DNA of 64,000 bases. It comes from Haladaptatus halobius (lineage in GTDB: Archaea; Halobacteriota; Halobacteria; Halobacteriales; Haladaptataceae). Location: assembly GCF_020618475.1 (NCBI RefSeq), contig NZ_CP085336.1, positions 806,001-870,000 on the forward strand. Reading direction: 5' to 3'. A model generated the notes under the pieces. That model ran no database searches, was not told the origin of the DNA, and saw nothing but the letters and a program-made list of their open reading frames with translations. Below are positions 18,103 to 28,387 of the stretch, piece by piece. A program made the translations under genes and the position numbers. Numbering within the stretch: the stretch's first letter is position 1; every line of letters begins with the position of its first letter.

Positions 18103-18536
18103 GCCGTCACGAGTTTGACGATCACGGCCAGCACGAACAGAGCGCCCCCTACCCAGAGAGCCGCGAGGGTCGCCTGCGCGCTGTCCAGTCCACGATAACG
18201 CGACGACTGGTACGTCCCCCAGAAGATGTAGCCGCCGCCCAGCACGACCGCCAAGGCGACGACCGCCAGCCGCGCGCCCCGTCGCAACGACGCTGGAACC
18301 GCCGTGCCGCTGACGAAGAGGACGGCCCCCGCACCGGCCACGAGGGAGAACAGGACGAAACTGAGCACCCAGACGGTCGGGTTCGACGCGATTCCTCGGA
18401 GAACGGCGACGGTATCGCGTTCGTCCCGCTCCGTAGCGTATTGTTTCCATTTCCGTCCGCGCGCGATTCCGAGCGCGAGCGCGACCAACATGAACCCCAT
18501 CACCAGGGCGCTCGCAATGTAGCCGAGTGACGCCAT
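18099..18536 (-). CDS. four-span membrane protein next to the oxidase operon
   Basis: 145 residues with hydrophobic helices at about 3-22 (YIASALVMGFMLVALALGI), 52-75, 86-104 and 123-142. A basic cytoplasmic loop after helix 1 (ARGRKWKQYATERDERD) suggests topology. It is convergent with the subunit IV-like gene, overlapping it by four bases, and such proteins are conserved beside haloarchaeal cox genes. No motif shows a function; an assembly or accessory role is only an inference. Confidence 0.75.
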   Translation of the reverse strand: MASLGYIASALVMGFMLVALALGIARGRKWKQYATERDERDTVAVLRGIASNPTVWVLSFVLFSLVAGAGAVLFVSGTAVPASLRRGARLAVVALAVVLGGGYIFWGTYQSSRYRGLDSAQATLAALWVGGALFVLAVIVKLVTA

Positions 18537-18611
18537 ACGTAACGTTCTATAGTTATATTCCCAACAGCATAAACGTTCGTTCGACGAGGGGTTCTGGAAA
18601 ACGATTCGACC

Positions 18612-19349
18612 TCAAGCGAACCGTTCGATGATGTCGTCGACCTTCTCGGCGATCGCGTTCTCGTCGGTCGTCTCGATTTCGAATTTGGAAGAGTGTTCGT
18701 CGGACCGCATCCATCCGGTGACCGGGTCGCCTTTGCGGTCGACCTCCATGAGCACCTGCAGTTCGTCGTCGGTCGGGTTGAAGACGAATTCGAGTTCGTC
18801 CAATCGGTTCGCGAACCTGTCGGCGACCGGACGGTACTCGAACTGCTGGACGAAACCGTGCACCGGGTCGAACGGCGTGTGTTCGGCCGTGATGATCTCG
18901 ACGGTTCGCACGTCGAAGCCGAGACCGCCCAGTGCCGAGTGGAACGCCGCGAGATGCGGGCCGGGTTTAACCTGCAGTTCGTCCTTGTCGCTCGGGTCGA
19001 GCGCCCAATCGATGTCGAGTCCCGTTTCGACCCACACGTCGCCACCACCCATCGTGACGGGTGTCTCCGACGGAACGTCTATCGTTACCGGAATCGTTCG
19101 CTCCTCTCCGGGGTCGATGGTGAACTCGTCGGTCAGCTGGAGCTCGTCCACGACGGTGTTCGAACTCCCCTCGTCCTGCCGAAAGCGCGTCACCAGTGCG
19201 AAGTAGACGTCGTCGACCTGCTGTTTCGAAGACCCACCCTCGATTTCGACCTCCGCATCGATGGTTTCCCCCGCGGTGACCGAGGTGGTGGGGAAGACAG
19301 TATCGACCGTCGCCGACCCAACTCCGATGCTGGAAAGAACGTTCTTCAT
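18612..19349 (-). CDS. Spo0M-like (arrestin-fold) protein
   Basis: 245 residues. It begins MKNVLSSIGVGSATVDTVF then TSVTAGETIDAEVEIEGG, the usual start of SpoOM/sporulation-control proteins, which have an arrestin-like beta-sandwich. The middle (WVETGLDIDWALDPSDKD) and the Trp-Met acidic strand near the end fit the family length of about 250. Archaea do not sporulate; haloarchaeal Spo0M proteins are of unknown function. It is separated from neighbours by short gaps and appears to be a single-gene unit. Confidence 0.85.
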   Translation of the reverse strand: MKNVLSSIGVGSATVDTVFPTTSVTAGETIDAEVEIEGGSSKQQVDDVYFALVTRFRQDEGSSNTVVDELQLTDEFTIDPGEERTIPVTIDVPSETPVTMGGGDVWVETGLDIDWALDPSDKDELQVKPGPHLAAFHSALGGLGFDVRTVEIITAEHTPFDPVHGFVQQFEYRPVADRFANRLDELEFVFNPTDDELQVLMEVDRKGDPVTGWMRSDEHSSKFEIETTDENAIAEKVDDIIERFA

Positions 19350-19412
19350 CGTCGGTCGAACGGTTCGGAGAACTAGAATTTATACCTTTTCCGAACGAGG
19401 AAACAGGACAAG

Positions 19413-20820
19413 TCAGAGTTCCGAGCGCTTGACGAGCGCGTAGAGGAACAATCCGCCGAGGATGACGCTAAGGTATACTTCGAGACCGGCGAGCATCCGC
19501 GCCAGCGCACCGGTCGAGCCGATACCGCCGTAGCCGATGGTGAGGTAGGTGATGTAGCTGAAGTGGAGGTTCTTGTACATGAAAGATTGACCCTCGGACG
19601 TCGCCAGTTGGGAGAGCGAATCGAGTTGGCCGGCATCAGTCAGGAACGACGGCCCGCCGAACGCGAACAGAAGCGCGGGGAGGAGCGGTGCGACGAAGAA
19701 CACCACCATGGATGCGAGAGAGGCACATCCCGTGTCCGCACGAGATGTCGCGGAAGTAGTTTTCGGCGACGCGACTCAGATTGCGTAGCCGCGACCCAGC
19801 GTCGGCGCTCGCATCCCGAACGATGGCGACGTGTTTTCGGCGGGCGTACTGCTGTCGTTTGATTCTAAACTCGCCGGCTGCCTTCACGGAGCCGCCCGCA
19901 GACGCGGCGTTCTTCGCCTTGAGATACGTCGTTTCGATGGTTTCGGGCGTCATCGCCTCGGCGTACTCGTACTCCGCGGGGTTCTCGTCGAACGTGTGGA
20001 GTCGCCAGTCGTTGCGGTCGAGATACTCGGTGTACGCCGAGAAGTCGAACTCGTAGCCGTCGAACTCGCTGAACTCCGTCTTGCATAACCGGATGTAGTC
20101 CAGCAGTTTCCGGTGACCCCGACCATCGTTGGATTCGAGCGTCATATCGCCGAGGCTGGCGAGCGTGAAATCGTAGCGAACCCACTCGTCGGCGGGTTGT
20201 TTGACGACGCCGGATTTGATCGTAGCGTCGGTGAAATCGACGTAGGTGTCGTCGTCGATGGCCTCTGCGAGGAAGTCGATTCGGTCGTCGAACGCCGCCA
20301 AATCGCGTGTGCAGGAAGTTCGCCGACGTGAACTTCGCGTTGTCGAAGTCAGCGTCGTCGGCGAACCGAACGCCCTCGAACGTCACGTCGGCGAAACTCG
20401 CGTCGTCCTCGAATCGCGTCTCATCCGCGATTACCGGAGCCGAGAACGTCGCTACCTCGTCGGTGAACGTCGTTCTCACGAACGTCGCGTCGTACTCGAA
20501 CCGCGCCCCTTCGAGGTCGAGACCGTGGACGGTACAGCCCTCGAACGAGACGGGCACTTTCACGTCGGCGTGTTCCGCGCGGAACCCCCGAACGTGCAGT
20601 TCCGAAAGACGACCGGGTGTTTGTTCGCTCCCTCGATATCGGCGTAGTCGAAATCGAGTTCCGGGAACGTCACGTCGGTGAAGACCTTCTCCTCCCGGCT
20701 ACCGCGTTCTATCACGTCGAGGAGCGCCGCCTGTACGTCCGCGGACGAGTATCCGCGACGCTCTCGCTCCTCCGGAGAGCAGTTGAAGATGGCCTCTCGT
20801 CGCTTCGTCGCGTCCGGCAT
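19413..20820 (-). pseudogene. pentapeptide-repeat potassium channel, three frameshifts
   Basis: Four consecutive frame segments make one protein. ATG 20820 starts MPDATKRREAIFNCSPEERE and an acidic helix, then repeats such as DVTFPELDFDYADIEGANK. A break near 20586 (G5 where G6 would restore the frame) leads to VPVSFEGCTVHGLDLEGA and further A(D/N)LxF-type pentapeptides. A second break near 20300 leads to AAFDDRIDFLAEAI and a helical region, and a third near 19715 to two membrane segments flanking the filter TIGYGG and ending LYALVKRSEL. The layout is an intracellular pentapeptide beta-helix joined to an ion-channel pore. Whether the breaks are real needs resequencing. Confidence 0.8.
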
Positions 20821-20954
20821 ACTACCCCTTATCCAGTCACCTACCAAAAATGTTGGGTAGATGACTCTCGAACGGGAAACGGGCGAAAAGCGCGAGCGGT
20901 AGCGGGGAGGGCGGCGGTGAACGCGAGAACGAATCGAACTATCGACCTCGACGC

Positions 20955-21707
20955 TCACGCGTCTTCGACGCGCTCCGCGAGTTTCGGAAGTACTTCCGTC
21001 ACGTCGCCGCGCACGTCATAATCGGCCATCGGACTGACGGGCGTTTCGTCGAGGTTGATTATCGCCAGCACTGCGCCGGAGCGGGCGGCGACCCGCGGCA
21101 GCGACGCCGCGGGTTCGACGCTGAGCGACGAACCGATTGCGAGGAACGCGTCGGCCCGCCTCGCGTGTTCGCGGGCGCGCCGGAGGTCGCGTTCGTCCAG
21201 TCGCTCGCCGAACAGCACCACGTCGGGCTTGATGACGCCGCCGCAGTCCTCGCAACGCGGCGGGCGTTCTCCCGATTCGACGCGCTTCCGGACGGACGCG
21301 GCGTCGGTTCGGCGACCGCAGGAGTCACAGACGGCCCGGTGGGCGTTGCCGTGCAGTTCGACCAACTCCGCCGGCGTCGTCGCGGCGTGTAAGCCGTCAG
21401 TGTTCTGCGTGAGAATCGCGTGCAGGTGACCGTCCTCCGCGAGTTCGGCGAGCGCGTCGTGGGCGGGGTTCGGTTCGATATCACCGCCGAACATCGTCTC
21501 GTGGAGTTCGACGCGGTCGGCCCAGAATCCCGCCGGGTCGGTTCGGAACCGCTGATAGTGGAAATCTTCGGGGTCGAATCGGTTCCAGACGCCGGACTCG
21601 CTCCGGAAGTCGGGAACACCCGACGCGGTGCTCGTACCGGCCCCGGTCAGCGCGACGACCGTGTCAGCCTCGCGGACGGACTCCGCGAGTCGTGCGACAG
21701 CGTCCAT
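20955..21707 (-). CDS. cobB: Sir2 family NAD-dependent protein deacylase
   Basis: 250 residues from ATG 21707; earlier in-frame starts give an implausible extension across the neighbouring promoter. The order is typical: VVALTGAGTSTASGVPDFRS (NAD-binding), TQNTDGLH, catalytic His in ELHGN, then a zinc ribbon (CDSCGRR...CEDCGG), KPDVVLFGE and the C-terminal GSSLSVEPAASLP. It removes acyl groups from lysines using NAD+, giving nicotinamide and O-acyl-ADP-ribose. It is divergent from the universal stress gene at 21883. Confidence 0.93.
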   Translation of the reverse strand: MDAVARLAESVREADTVVALTGAGTSTASGVPDFRSESGVWNRFDPEDFHYQRFRTDPAGFWADRVELHETMFGGDIEPNPAHDALAELAEDGHLHAILTQNTDGLHAATTPAELVELHGNAHRAVCDSCGRRTDAASVRKRVESGERPPRCEDCGGVIKPDVVLFGERLDERDLRRAREHARRADAFLAIGSSLSVEPAASLPRVAARSGAVLAIINLDETPVSPMADYDVRGDVTEVLPKLAERVEDA

Positions 21708-21852
21708 GCGAGACGATGGGCGTCGGAAACGTAGTAATCCTGCGGAACGACGAGAGGCCGCCGAAACGGCGACGGTGAATGTTTCACTCGCGCCGAAGGA
21801 AACGGCAAATCCTGTAGCGAGCGAGAGATGTGCCACCGACTCTCCCACCCGG

Positions 21853-21858
21853 TTTATA
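21853..21858 (+). promoter_or_regulatory. TATA box of the universal stress gene
   Basis: TTTATA 25 bases before the ATG at 21883, which fits a leaderless haloarchaeal transcript starting at or next to the start codon. This supports the chosen start. Confidence 0.6.
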
Positions 21859-21882
21859 CCCACACCAGTTCTTGTCACGCGT

Positions 21883-22284
21883 ATGGCCCACATCGTCGCC
21901 GGAACCGACGGCGCAGAGACGAGCGAGCGCATCTGTGACTACCTCCGGTCACGACTCAGCGAGGACGACACGGTGTACGCCGTGAACTCGCTTCACGGCG
22001 GGAACGACGAGGAGAAGGTCGAGGACGGCCGGGAGGCGCTCGGGGTGTTCGAAGACCGACTCGCCGAGACGTGCACCGTGGAGACGGAGCAGAACACCGA
22101 TGCCAGCGACCCGGCGCACGACTTGCTTACACTCGCAGATGACCTCGAAGCGGACGAGATAGTCATCGGTCTCAGCCAGAAGCGGAGCCCCGCCCAGAAG
22201 GTGCTGTTCGGAAGCATCACCCAGTCGGTGCTCTTGCAGACGAACCATCCGGTGGTCGGAGTTCCAATCAAGAAGTCCGTCTAA
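21883..22284 (+). CDS. universal stress protein UspA family
   Basis: 133 residues from ATG 21883. Rossmann-like USP fold starting MAHIVAGTDGAETSERICDY, with the ATP-binding signature GLSQKRSPAQKVLFGSITQ (G-x2-G-x9-G-S-type) near residues 100-120 and a closing NHPVVGVP strand. These small cytoplasmic proteins bind ATP or dimerise during stress; the exact role here is unknown. It stands alone between sir2 and the second oxidase gene. Confidence 0.9.
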   Translation: MAHIVAGTDGAETSERICDYLRSRLSEDDTVYAVNSLHGGNDEEKVEDGREALGVFEDRLAETCTVETEQNTDASDPAHDLLTLADDLEADEIVIGLSQKRSPAQKVLFGSITQSVLLQTNHPVVGVPIKKSV

Positions 22285-22416
22285 AACCGAGCGCGTTTTC
22301 AGATACTGAGAATGGCCCGGACGGTTAAGGGAGGTCCGTTCTAACTCAGCAGTACGAACCGTATAGCGCTTAAACTATCGCCAACACCCGACGATAACTC
22401 GTTCCACACGCCCACA

Positions 22417-24150
<1,734 letters not shown>

Positions 24151-24627
24151 TCACCGGGTGAATCGGCCGTACAGCACGCCCAGCGAGTAGCCGTACGCGA
24201 GGTGGGCGATGAGGGAGAAGACGAGATAAAGCACGAGAAACGGTCCGGCGAGTTGGAGGCCCGCCGATCCGAGGACGAGGAACGCGACCCAGAGCACTAA
24301 CGCGAAGATGATTCCGCGGATGCCGATATCGTCGCCGCCCGGCAGCGAGGTCATACGGCCCTCGATAGCCGCGAACAGGAGCGGCCAGACGACGGCCCCG
24401 AACATGACGAAGACGATGAACCCGAGATACAGCCGGTTGGGCATCCCAACGAACTTCGCAACCGCGGCGGGAACGCCGAGTTCGAAGCGTGCCTCCGCCT
24501 CCGCGACGAGGAAGATGAACACCATCAGACCGGTGCTCAGCACGCCCGCTTTGAACGTCTGCAGTGCTTGGTAGACGGCGGGCGGAAGACCGGATTCGCC
24601 GTCGAACCGAGAGACTTCCTGCGACAT
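24151..24627 (-). CDS. DUF6789-type membrane protein, oxidase-associated (copy 2)
   Basis: 158 residues from ATG 24627 (supported by a TATA box at 24652-24657 about 25 bases before). Helices at about 23-42 (FKAGVLSTGLMVFIFLVAEA), 65-88, 105-123 and 127-150 match copy 1 at 13991-14518, including the final LVLYLVFSLIAHLAYGYSLG pattern. Its stop codon abuts the stop of the stand-alone subunit I gene. Each oxidase locus therefore has one copy, which suggests an accessory role with the oxidases. Confidence 0.8.
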   Translation of the reverse strand: MSQEVSRFDGESGLPPAVYQALQTFKAGVLSTGLMVFIFLVAEAEARFELGVPAAVAKFVGMPNRLYLGFIVFVMFGAVVWPLLFAAIEGRMTSLPGGDDIGIRGIIFALVLWVAFLVLGSAGLQLAGPFLVLYLVFSLIAHLAYGYSLGVLYGRFTR

Positions 24628-24651
24628 ACTACGGAGCAAGAGGGGAAACGG

Positions 24652-24657
24652 TTTATA
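24652..24657 (-). promoter_or_regulatory. TATA box for DUF6789-type copy 2
   Basis: TATAAA on the minus strand, 25 bases before ATG 24627. The facing aldo/keto reductase has its own AT-rich element (GTTATG, about 24693-24698) about 25 bases before its ATG, so both genes look leaderless. Confidence 0.5.
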
Positions 24658-24722
24658 GATACTCCCTCGCAGCGTCCGAAGACCGCCAAAAGATGTTATG
24701 CGTCGTCGGCCTTTCTACCGGT

Positions 24723-25568
24723 ATGGCGCTCGAAAACGAGAGTGATACCTTCGATATCGGCGGGGAGACGACGGTTCACAGACTGGGCTTCGGGGCGATG
24801 CGTTTGACCGGCGAAAACATCATCGGGCGACCGGACGACGAGGCGGAGGCTCGCCGCGTGCTCCACGAAGCCGTCTCGCTCGGCGTGGATCTGATCGACA
24901 CGGCGGACTCCTACGGACCCTGCGTCAGCGAGCGACTCGTCGGAGAAGCGCTCCACCCCTATCCCGACAAACTCGTTGTAGCGACAAAGGGCGGTCTGCT
25001 CCGGAACGACGACGGGAACTGGATTCCGAACGGCGACCCTGACTACCTCAGAAACGCCATTATGGGGAGTCTCGACCGCCTCCGCACCGACAGCATCGGC
25101 CTCTACCAACACCACCGCCCCGACCCCGACGTGGCGTTCGAGGACTCCGTCCACGCGCTGGCGGAGCTGAAAGACGAGGGGAAGATAGAACACGTCGGGC
25201 TGAGCAACGTGGACGTAGAGCAACTCGACGCCGCTCGTGATATCGTCGAAATTGCCACCGTCCAGAACCGGTACAACGTCGCCGACCGCGAGCACGAGGA
25301 CGTACTCGAAGCCTGTGAGGACGCCGGGATCGGGTTCATCCCGTGGTCTCCCATCGGCGCGGGCGACCTCGGCGACGAAGCCGACGCGCTGGACGAGGTC
25401 GCAGAGGCGCACGACGCGTCGCGCCGCCAGATCGCGCTGGCGTGGCTCCTCCACCACTCGCCTGTCATGCTTCCGATACCCGGCACGTCGAGCGTCGAAC
25501 ACCTCCGCTCGAACGTCGAAGCGTCGACCATCGACCTCTCCGACGACGAGTTGGCGACGCTCGACTAA
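24723..25568 (+). CDS. aldo/keto reductase
   Basis: 281 residues with a (beta/alpha)8 barrel pattern: LGFGAMRLTG at the start, DTADSYG (catalytic Asp and Tyr), ATKGG (Lys), YQHHRPDP (His), GLSNV and the NADPH-binding PIPGTSS near the end. These enzymes reduce aldehydes and ketones with NADPH; the substrate is not evident. It is divergent from the DUF6789-type gene and convergent with the DUF6653-type gene. Confidence 0.9.
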   Translation: MALENESDTFDIGGETTVHRLGFGAMRLTGENIIGRPDDEAEARRVLHEAVSLGVDLIDTADSYGPCVSERLVGEALHPYPDKLVVATKGGLLRNDDGNWIPNGDPDYLRNAIMGSLDRLRTDSIGLYQHHRPDPDVAFEDSVHALAELKDEGKIEHVGLSNVDVEQLDAARDIVEIATVQNRYNVADREHEDVLEACEDAGIGFIPWSPIGAGDLGDEADALDEVAEAHDASRRQIALAWLLHHSPVMLPIPGTSSVEHLRSNVEASTIDLSDDELATLD

Positions 25569-25586
25569 CGGGTTCGGGGTCTCGAT

Positions 25587-26072
25587 TCAGGCGATTTCTC
25601 GGTTCCCCCGACGGTCGTTGCGGTGCGTCTCGTAGTAGCGCACCATCTCGCCGACGAACCGGAGTTTGAGTCCGGCGGAAAGAAGCGCACAGAGGGCGGT
25701 CGCGCGAGGTTTCTGACGATAGGCCACGTAAAGTCCGTAGAGGAAGACCGGGACGTTGAGCGCGTTCAACACGTTCGGATAGCCGCGCTTGTCGCCGCGC
25801 TCCAGCCAGAGTTGCTCGCCGAGGACGCCCCTGTACATCCAGCTATCTTTCGCTTTCTCCGGGTCGGGTTTCGCGAAGAGGACGGGGTTGACGGCGACGA
25901 AGAGTATCGTCGCTCCGAGCAGTTTCCAGTCGTGGCGATAGAGCGCGGCCATCAACACCGGATAGGAGAGCGCCCGCGTCCAGCCGCTCTTCGGATTCGA
26001 GTGTCGCTCCCAGAACGTCCGCACCAGTCGCTCTCTCGCGGTGTCGGGTGGCGCAGTGCTCGCGGTTGCCAT
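25587..26072 (-). CDS. DUF6653-type protein, two membrane segments
   Basis: 161 residues from ATG 26072. Sequence features: an N-terminal FWERHSNPKSGWTRALSYP, hydrophobic segments at about 53-70 and 110-130, and KDSWMYRGVLGEQLWLERG between them. The HSNPKSGWTR and YRHDW motifs are characteristic of this small haloarchaeal and bacterial family of unknown function. A promoter-like AT-rich stretch (26090-26105) lies just upstream. Confidence 0.75.
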   Translation of the reverse strand: MATASTAPPDTARERLVRTFWERHSNPKSGWTRALSYPVLMAALYRHDWKLLGATILFVAVNPVLFAKPDPEKAKDSWMYRGVLGEQLWLERGDKRGYPNVLNALNVPVFLYGLYVAYRQKPRATALCALLSAGLKLRFVGEMVRYYETHRNDRRGNREIA

Positions 26073-26132
26073 ACGTAACGCTTCGCCCGCAAGAGGGAAA
26101 GTTATGACCCGACGGTGAGAAGCCACCGCCGG

Positions 26133-26675
26133 ATGGAACCGACGACGCGCGACGAACTGCTCGACGCCGCGGCGAGCTACGCCGAGACGGTTCCCATCGA
26201 AGTCGACCTCTCCGCCGTCGACTGGGAGTGTTCGGAGCGGGCGACGCGCCGGGCGGGGGCTTGCATCTACCATCGAGGAACCGACTTGGTGACGATTCGG
26301 CTGACGTGGGACGCCTACCGCGCGTTCGGGTGGGAGGAGTTCACCGGAACGATTCGCCACGAACTGGTTCACGCGTGGGAGTTCCAGCGGTACGGCGAGT
26401 CGGGACACGGTTCGCGGTTCGCGGAGAAGGCGCGGAAACTCGACGCGCCCCGGCACTGTCGGTCGTTCGCCGACGCGCGCCTCCGACTCGTCTGCTCGTC
26501 CTGCGATTGGGAGGCTCGCCGCTATCGCGCGTCGGAGGCCGTGAAACGCCCGGCGCGACGGCGGTGCGGGGCCTGCGGGTCGCGCTACCGGGTCGAACAC
26601 GGAGAGAGCGGGAGACGGTGGCGTACCCACGCGGGCTACCTCGTCGCGCGCAGGAGACTCGGAAGCGAGTGGTGA
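26133..26675 (+). CDS. SprT-like zinc metalloprotease
   Basis: 180 residues from ATG 26133. The active site is RHELVHAWEF (HExxH, His-Glu-x-x-His) with a third ligand in GHGSRF downstream, and a C-terminal zinc ribbon (CSSCDW ... CGACGS) as in the SprT/SPRTN family. Eukaryotic SPRTN cleaves DNA-protein crosslinks; archaeal members are presumed intracellular proteases but are not characterised. It faces away from the DUF6653-type gene and its stop is five bases before the end of the convergent regulator. Confidence 0.88.
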   Translation: MEPTTRDELLDAAASYAETVPIEVDLSAVDWECSERATRRAGACIYHRGTDLVTIRLTWDAYRAFGWEEFTGTIRHELVHAWEFQRYGESGHGSRFAEKARKLDAPRHCRSFADARLRLVCSSCDWEARRYRASEAVKRPARRRCGACGSRYRVEHGESGRRWRTHAGYLVARRRLGSEW

Positions 26676-26679
26676 CGAA

Positions 26680-27042
26680 TCAGTCGGAGATCTCGTCCAC
26701 GTACGAGAGCAGTTCGGCGATAGGGGGCGCGTTCTCGCCGGGGTAGAGCACCCCGCTCGGGCCGTCGGGGGCGGAGAGCACGTCGGCGTCCTCCAGCACG
26801 GAGACGTGTTGCTGATAGAACGTCGTGTAGACGGTGGTTCGTTGGTTGGTCGTCGCGTTTGGGCCGAACTCCCGGGCCGTCACTTCCTCGACGAGCGTCC
26901 GCATCGGAATCGCGGTTTCGACCTCGGACATGACAGCGATGGCGTGTCGCCGACGCTCGACGCGACAGAGGGTGAAAAGGTCGTCCCGGGACAGCGCTAT
27001 CGGCGCAGAAACCGGCCCACCCTTGAGTAGTCGGCCAAGCAT
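26680..27042 (-). CDS. DUF7344-type winged-helix regulator
   Basis: 120 residues. After a short basic start the sequence LFTLCRVERRRHAIAVM begins the haloarchaeal DUF7344 domain, with TNQRTTVYTTFYQQHVSVLEDADVL as recognition and wing region. These are small DNA-binding proteins common in haloarchaeal genomes, probably regulators of nearby or global genes. There is no ligand domain. Confidence 0.78.
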   Translation of the reverse strand: MLGRLLKGGPVSAPIALSRDDLFTLCRVERRRHAIAVMSEVETAIPMRTLVEEVTAREFGPNATTNQRTTVYTTFYQQHVSVLEDADVLSAPDGPSGVLYPGENAPPIAELLSYVDEISD

Positions 27043-27104
27043 TCGGTTAGAGAGTAACTAGTGAACAACTTACCAGTTGCGATTCGAACAAAACGTGGGG
27101 TTCG

Positions 27105-27988
27105 TTACTCCGTGACGACGGTGATCGCGCCGTCGAAATCGAGGATGACCGACTGCGTCCGGTTGCCGAAGAGAGCTTTCCCGGTGGGCGACCGTTTCCG
27201 CCCCGCGAGAAAGACGTGGTCGCAACCGTACTCGTGGGCGACATCGAGAATCTCGTCGCGTTCGTCGCCGATGCGCCCGACGGATTCGTACTCCACGTCG
27301 ATACCGTCGAGCACTTCTCGCCCGATGTCCGCGACGAACTGGCGAGCCCTTTCGAGCACCTGTCCGGCGGTGTGCGAGGTTTCGAGGGAGGAAATACGCT
27401 CCAAGGAATTGCGCGTGTTCTCGTACTCTTCGGTGGTCGTGACGTGGAGCAAGACGAGGTTCGCATCCACGCCCGCCGCGAGTTCGCCCGCTTCCCGAAC
27501 CAAATTTTTCGCCGAATCGGACGCTTCGAATCCCGGCCCGGACGTGGCGAACTCGATGGTGAGTCCGTCCGGGTCAGAGAGATAGATGCTCTCGAAGTAC
27601 GTTCTGTCCCGAATCGGCGAGACGCGGACGCCCCGCGACTGGAGGTGGTCGCGCCACTCGCGGAGGGCGTCTTCGTCCTCGACGCCGAGCGCGAAGTGGT
27701 GGTTGGCTCCGCCGCCGGGTCGCCCCTCCGAACCGGAGTATTCGAAGTAGCTGATGACGGTGCCCGGTTCGCCCTCCGGCGTCGGCGAGAAGTAGTCGTG
27801 CAGCGTTCCGGGGTCGTCGTAGTTCTCGGTCATCTTCACCGCGTGGAGGCCGAGGGCGTTCTCGTAGAACTCCCGCGTTCGCTCCATGTCGGTGCAGAAG
27901 TTCTTTACGTGGTGCAGTCCGGTGGTGGATGGCGCATCCGTCCTGTTTCGAGGAAGGAGTCGTGTTTCGCGCCCGATTGTGGTATCAT
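27105..27988 (-). CDS. glyoxalase (VOC)-universal stress fusion, N-terminus probably frameshifted
   Basis: Reading from ATG 27887 gives 260 residues that start inside a VOC fold (MERTREFYENALGLHAVKM, FYFEY strands, LSDPDGLTIEF). About residue 130 a universal stress domain begins, with GRKRSPTGKALFGNRTQSV near the end. The codons before 27887 also look like VOC sequence in frame (TTGLHHVKNFCTD), but no ATG, GTG or TTG precedes them before a stop. An ATG at 27988, 27 bases after a TATA-like sequence, opens a neighbouring frame, so a one-base frameshift between 27930 and 27988 is likely. VOC proteins bind metal and act on small substrates; the fusion is unusual. Confidence 0.7.
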
Positions 27989-27989
27989 T

Positions 27990-28050
27990 ACGTTACCTGA
28001 TTCGAACCCGAACCGATTTATGGTTTCGCGGGCGTAGACGTAACCAGATT
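27990..28050. repeat. two near-identical 13-base motifs in a divergent promoter region
   Basis: ACGTTACCTGATT (27990-28002) and ACGTAACCAGATT (28038-28050) share 11 of 13 bases, 48 bases apart. They flank the TATA-like sequence between the VOC-USP gene and the HxlR gene. This is the expected layout for operators of the HxlR protein, but no binding evidence exists. Confidence 0.45.
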
Positions 28051-28056
28051 ACACCG

Positions 28057-28371
28057 ATGTCATCGGAAACCGCCGAGGCGGGTGCATGTTCGGTCGTCGA
28101 GTCGTTCGAGCAGATCGGCTCTCAGTGGCGGCTGGTCGTCCTCTACGATCTGTTGGACGGCGAGAAGCGGTTCAACGAACTCAAACGCTCCACCGGCGCG
28201 AGTTCGCGGACGCTCTCTCGCGTACTGGACGACCTGCGCGAGTCGGGGTTCGTCAGTCGCCGCACCGAGGAGGACGCGCCGATAGCGACCTACTACAGCC
28301 TGAGTGAGAAGGGTCGCTCGCTCTGTCCCATCTTCGAGGAAATAGAGACATGGGCCGCGGAGTGGCTCTGA
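28057..28371 (+). CDS. HxlR family transcriptional regulator
   Basis: 104 residues from ATG 28057. The core SQWRLVVLYDLLDGEKRFNELKRSTGASSRTLSRVLDDLRESGFVSR is the HxlR winged helix, with the usual early Cys (GACSVVE, residue about 11) of redox- or electrophile-sensing members. It is divergent from the VOC-USP gene; paired 13-base motifs lie between. Many HxlR regulators control an adjacent detoxification gene, which fits a glyoxalase-like neighbour. Confidence 0.9.
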   Translation: MSSETAEAGACSVVESFEQIGSQWRLVVLYDLLDGEKRFNELKRSTGASSRTLSRVLDDLRESGFVSRRTEEDAPIATYYSLSEKGRSLCPIFEEIETWAAEWL

Positions 28372-28387
28372 CCCCGCGAACCCGTCG

